Assembly: GCA_016177315.1 (NCBI GenBank) | Contig: JACOVN010000069.1 | Location: forward strand, 1 to 5,564 | Direction of reading: 5' to 3' | Source of the DNA: Candidatus Woesearchaeota archaeon | Lineage (GTDB): Archaea; Nanobdellota; Nanobdellia; Woesearchaeales; UBA12501 | DNA length: 5,564 bases | In this document: positions 5,476-5,564 of the stretch, in pieces | Numbering within the stretch: position 1 is the first letter of the stretch | Layout of the letters: each line of letters starts with the position of its first letter | Notes under the pieces: model-generated | Database searches by the model: none | What the model saw: the letters and a program-made list of their open reading frames with translations, nothing else | Told to the model about the DNA's origin: nothing | Made by a program: the position numbers and the translations under genes

Positions 5476-5486
5476 ATATTTTTTAA
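5476..5486 (-). promoter_or_regulatory. Proximal TATA-like element of the GCS2 gene
   Basis: TTAAAAAATAT on the minus strand is centred about 20 bases before the annotated ATG, some 7 bases closer than in the leaderless genes of the window. A start about 27 bases downstream would fall just inside the reading frame, near 5455. Either it is not the real promoter or translation begins at Met12/Met14. Confidence 0.3.
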
Positions 5487-5508
5487 GGATAGAAGCGTTA
5501 TTCTATCC
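5487..5508. repeat. Perfect hairpin 1 upstream of the GCS2 gene
   Basis: GGATAGAA (5487-5494) and TTCTATCC (5501-5508) form a perfect 8-bp inverted repeat around a 6-nt loop. It lies directly beside the proximal TATA-like element and could be an operator for a dimeric regulator or a leader RNA hairpin. Confidence 0.65.
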
Positions 5509-5513
5509 GATTG

Positions 5514-5533
5514 CCCTTATTGAAGAATAAGGG
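5514..5533. repeat. Perfect hairpin 2 upstream of the GCS2 gene
   Basis: CCCTTATT (5514-5521) and AATAAGGG (5526-5533) form a perfect 8-bp stem with a 4-nt loop, GAAG on plus and CTTC on minus. It is five bases from hairpin 1. If the edge TATA element drives the GCS2 gene, the transcript would begin at about the first base of this hairpin. Confidence 0.65.
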
Positions 5534-5555
5534 GAGCTTCTTTATCATCAAACCA

Positions 5556-5564
5556 CTATATAAA
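5556..5564. promoter_or_regulatory. TATA element at the right edge, direction unclear
   Basis: On the minus strand it reads TTTATATAG, an excellent box A, which would start transcription near 5533 and give the GCS2 gene a leader of about 72 nt with both hairpins. On the plus strand it reads CTATATAAA after CAAACCA, very like the TATA region of the Rad50-like gene, and could drive a divergent gene beyond the window. The sequence cannot decide between these. Confidence 0.45.

Overview
The window looks archaeal, probably from a small-genome or otherwise poorly characterised lineage such as DPANN (the lineage is inference). Four things support this. Box A-like TATA elements (TTTAAATA, TTTTAAATA, TTTAAAAAA, TATATAAA) sit about 27-29 bases upstream of three start codons, which suggests leaderless mRNAs. 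Two leaders carry an AAGGTGA Shine-Dalgarno-like word. The tRNA-Pro has G1-C72, A73 and no encoded CCA. The ATPase is a Rad50/SMC-type protein with a zinc hook, of a form common in archaea.

All recognisable genes are on the minus strand, so transcription runs from right to left. In that order they are: (1) a GCS2-type glutamate-cysteine ligase/carboxylate-amine ligase homologue (5461-4097); (2) a C39-like (DUF3335-type) papain-fold peptidase homologue (4049-3447); (3) an 816-residue Rad50-like SMC ATPase (3386-936); (4) an 88-residue unidentified small protein with a possible antitoxin-like helix (875-609); (5) tRNA-Pro(GGG) (428-355); and (6) the N-terminal 99 residues of an unidentified helical protein that runs off the left edge (299-1). 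Every protein gene has its own candidate TATA element, so this is a row of separately promoted genes more than one tight operon.

The GCS2 and C39-like genes are probably functional partners. Amidoligase gene neighbourhoods in other genomes pair a GCS2 or ATP-grasp ligase with a papain-like peptidase to build and trim a peptide-like product. No ATP-grasp ligase is visible here. By eye, both proteins have lost residues expected at catalytic or metal-binding positions: the C39 His is Tyr, and the GCS2 HxH is absent. The pair may therefore be strongly divergent or partly non-catalytic. The Rad50-like ATPase has all its ATPase motifs but no Mre11, HerA or NurA neighbour.

The non-coding stretches are short. 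The right-hand intergenic region (5462-5564) holds two perfect hairpins in tandem and a TATA element at the very edge. The 429-608 spacer holds two perfect inverted repeats directly upstream of the tRNA and a TATA-like element.
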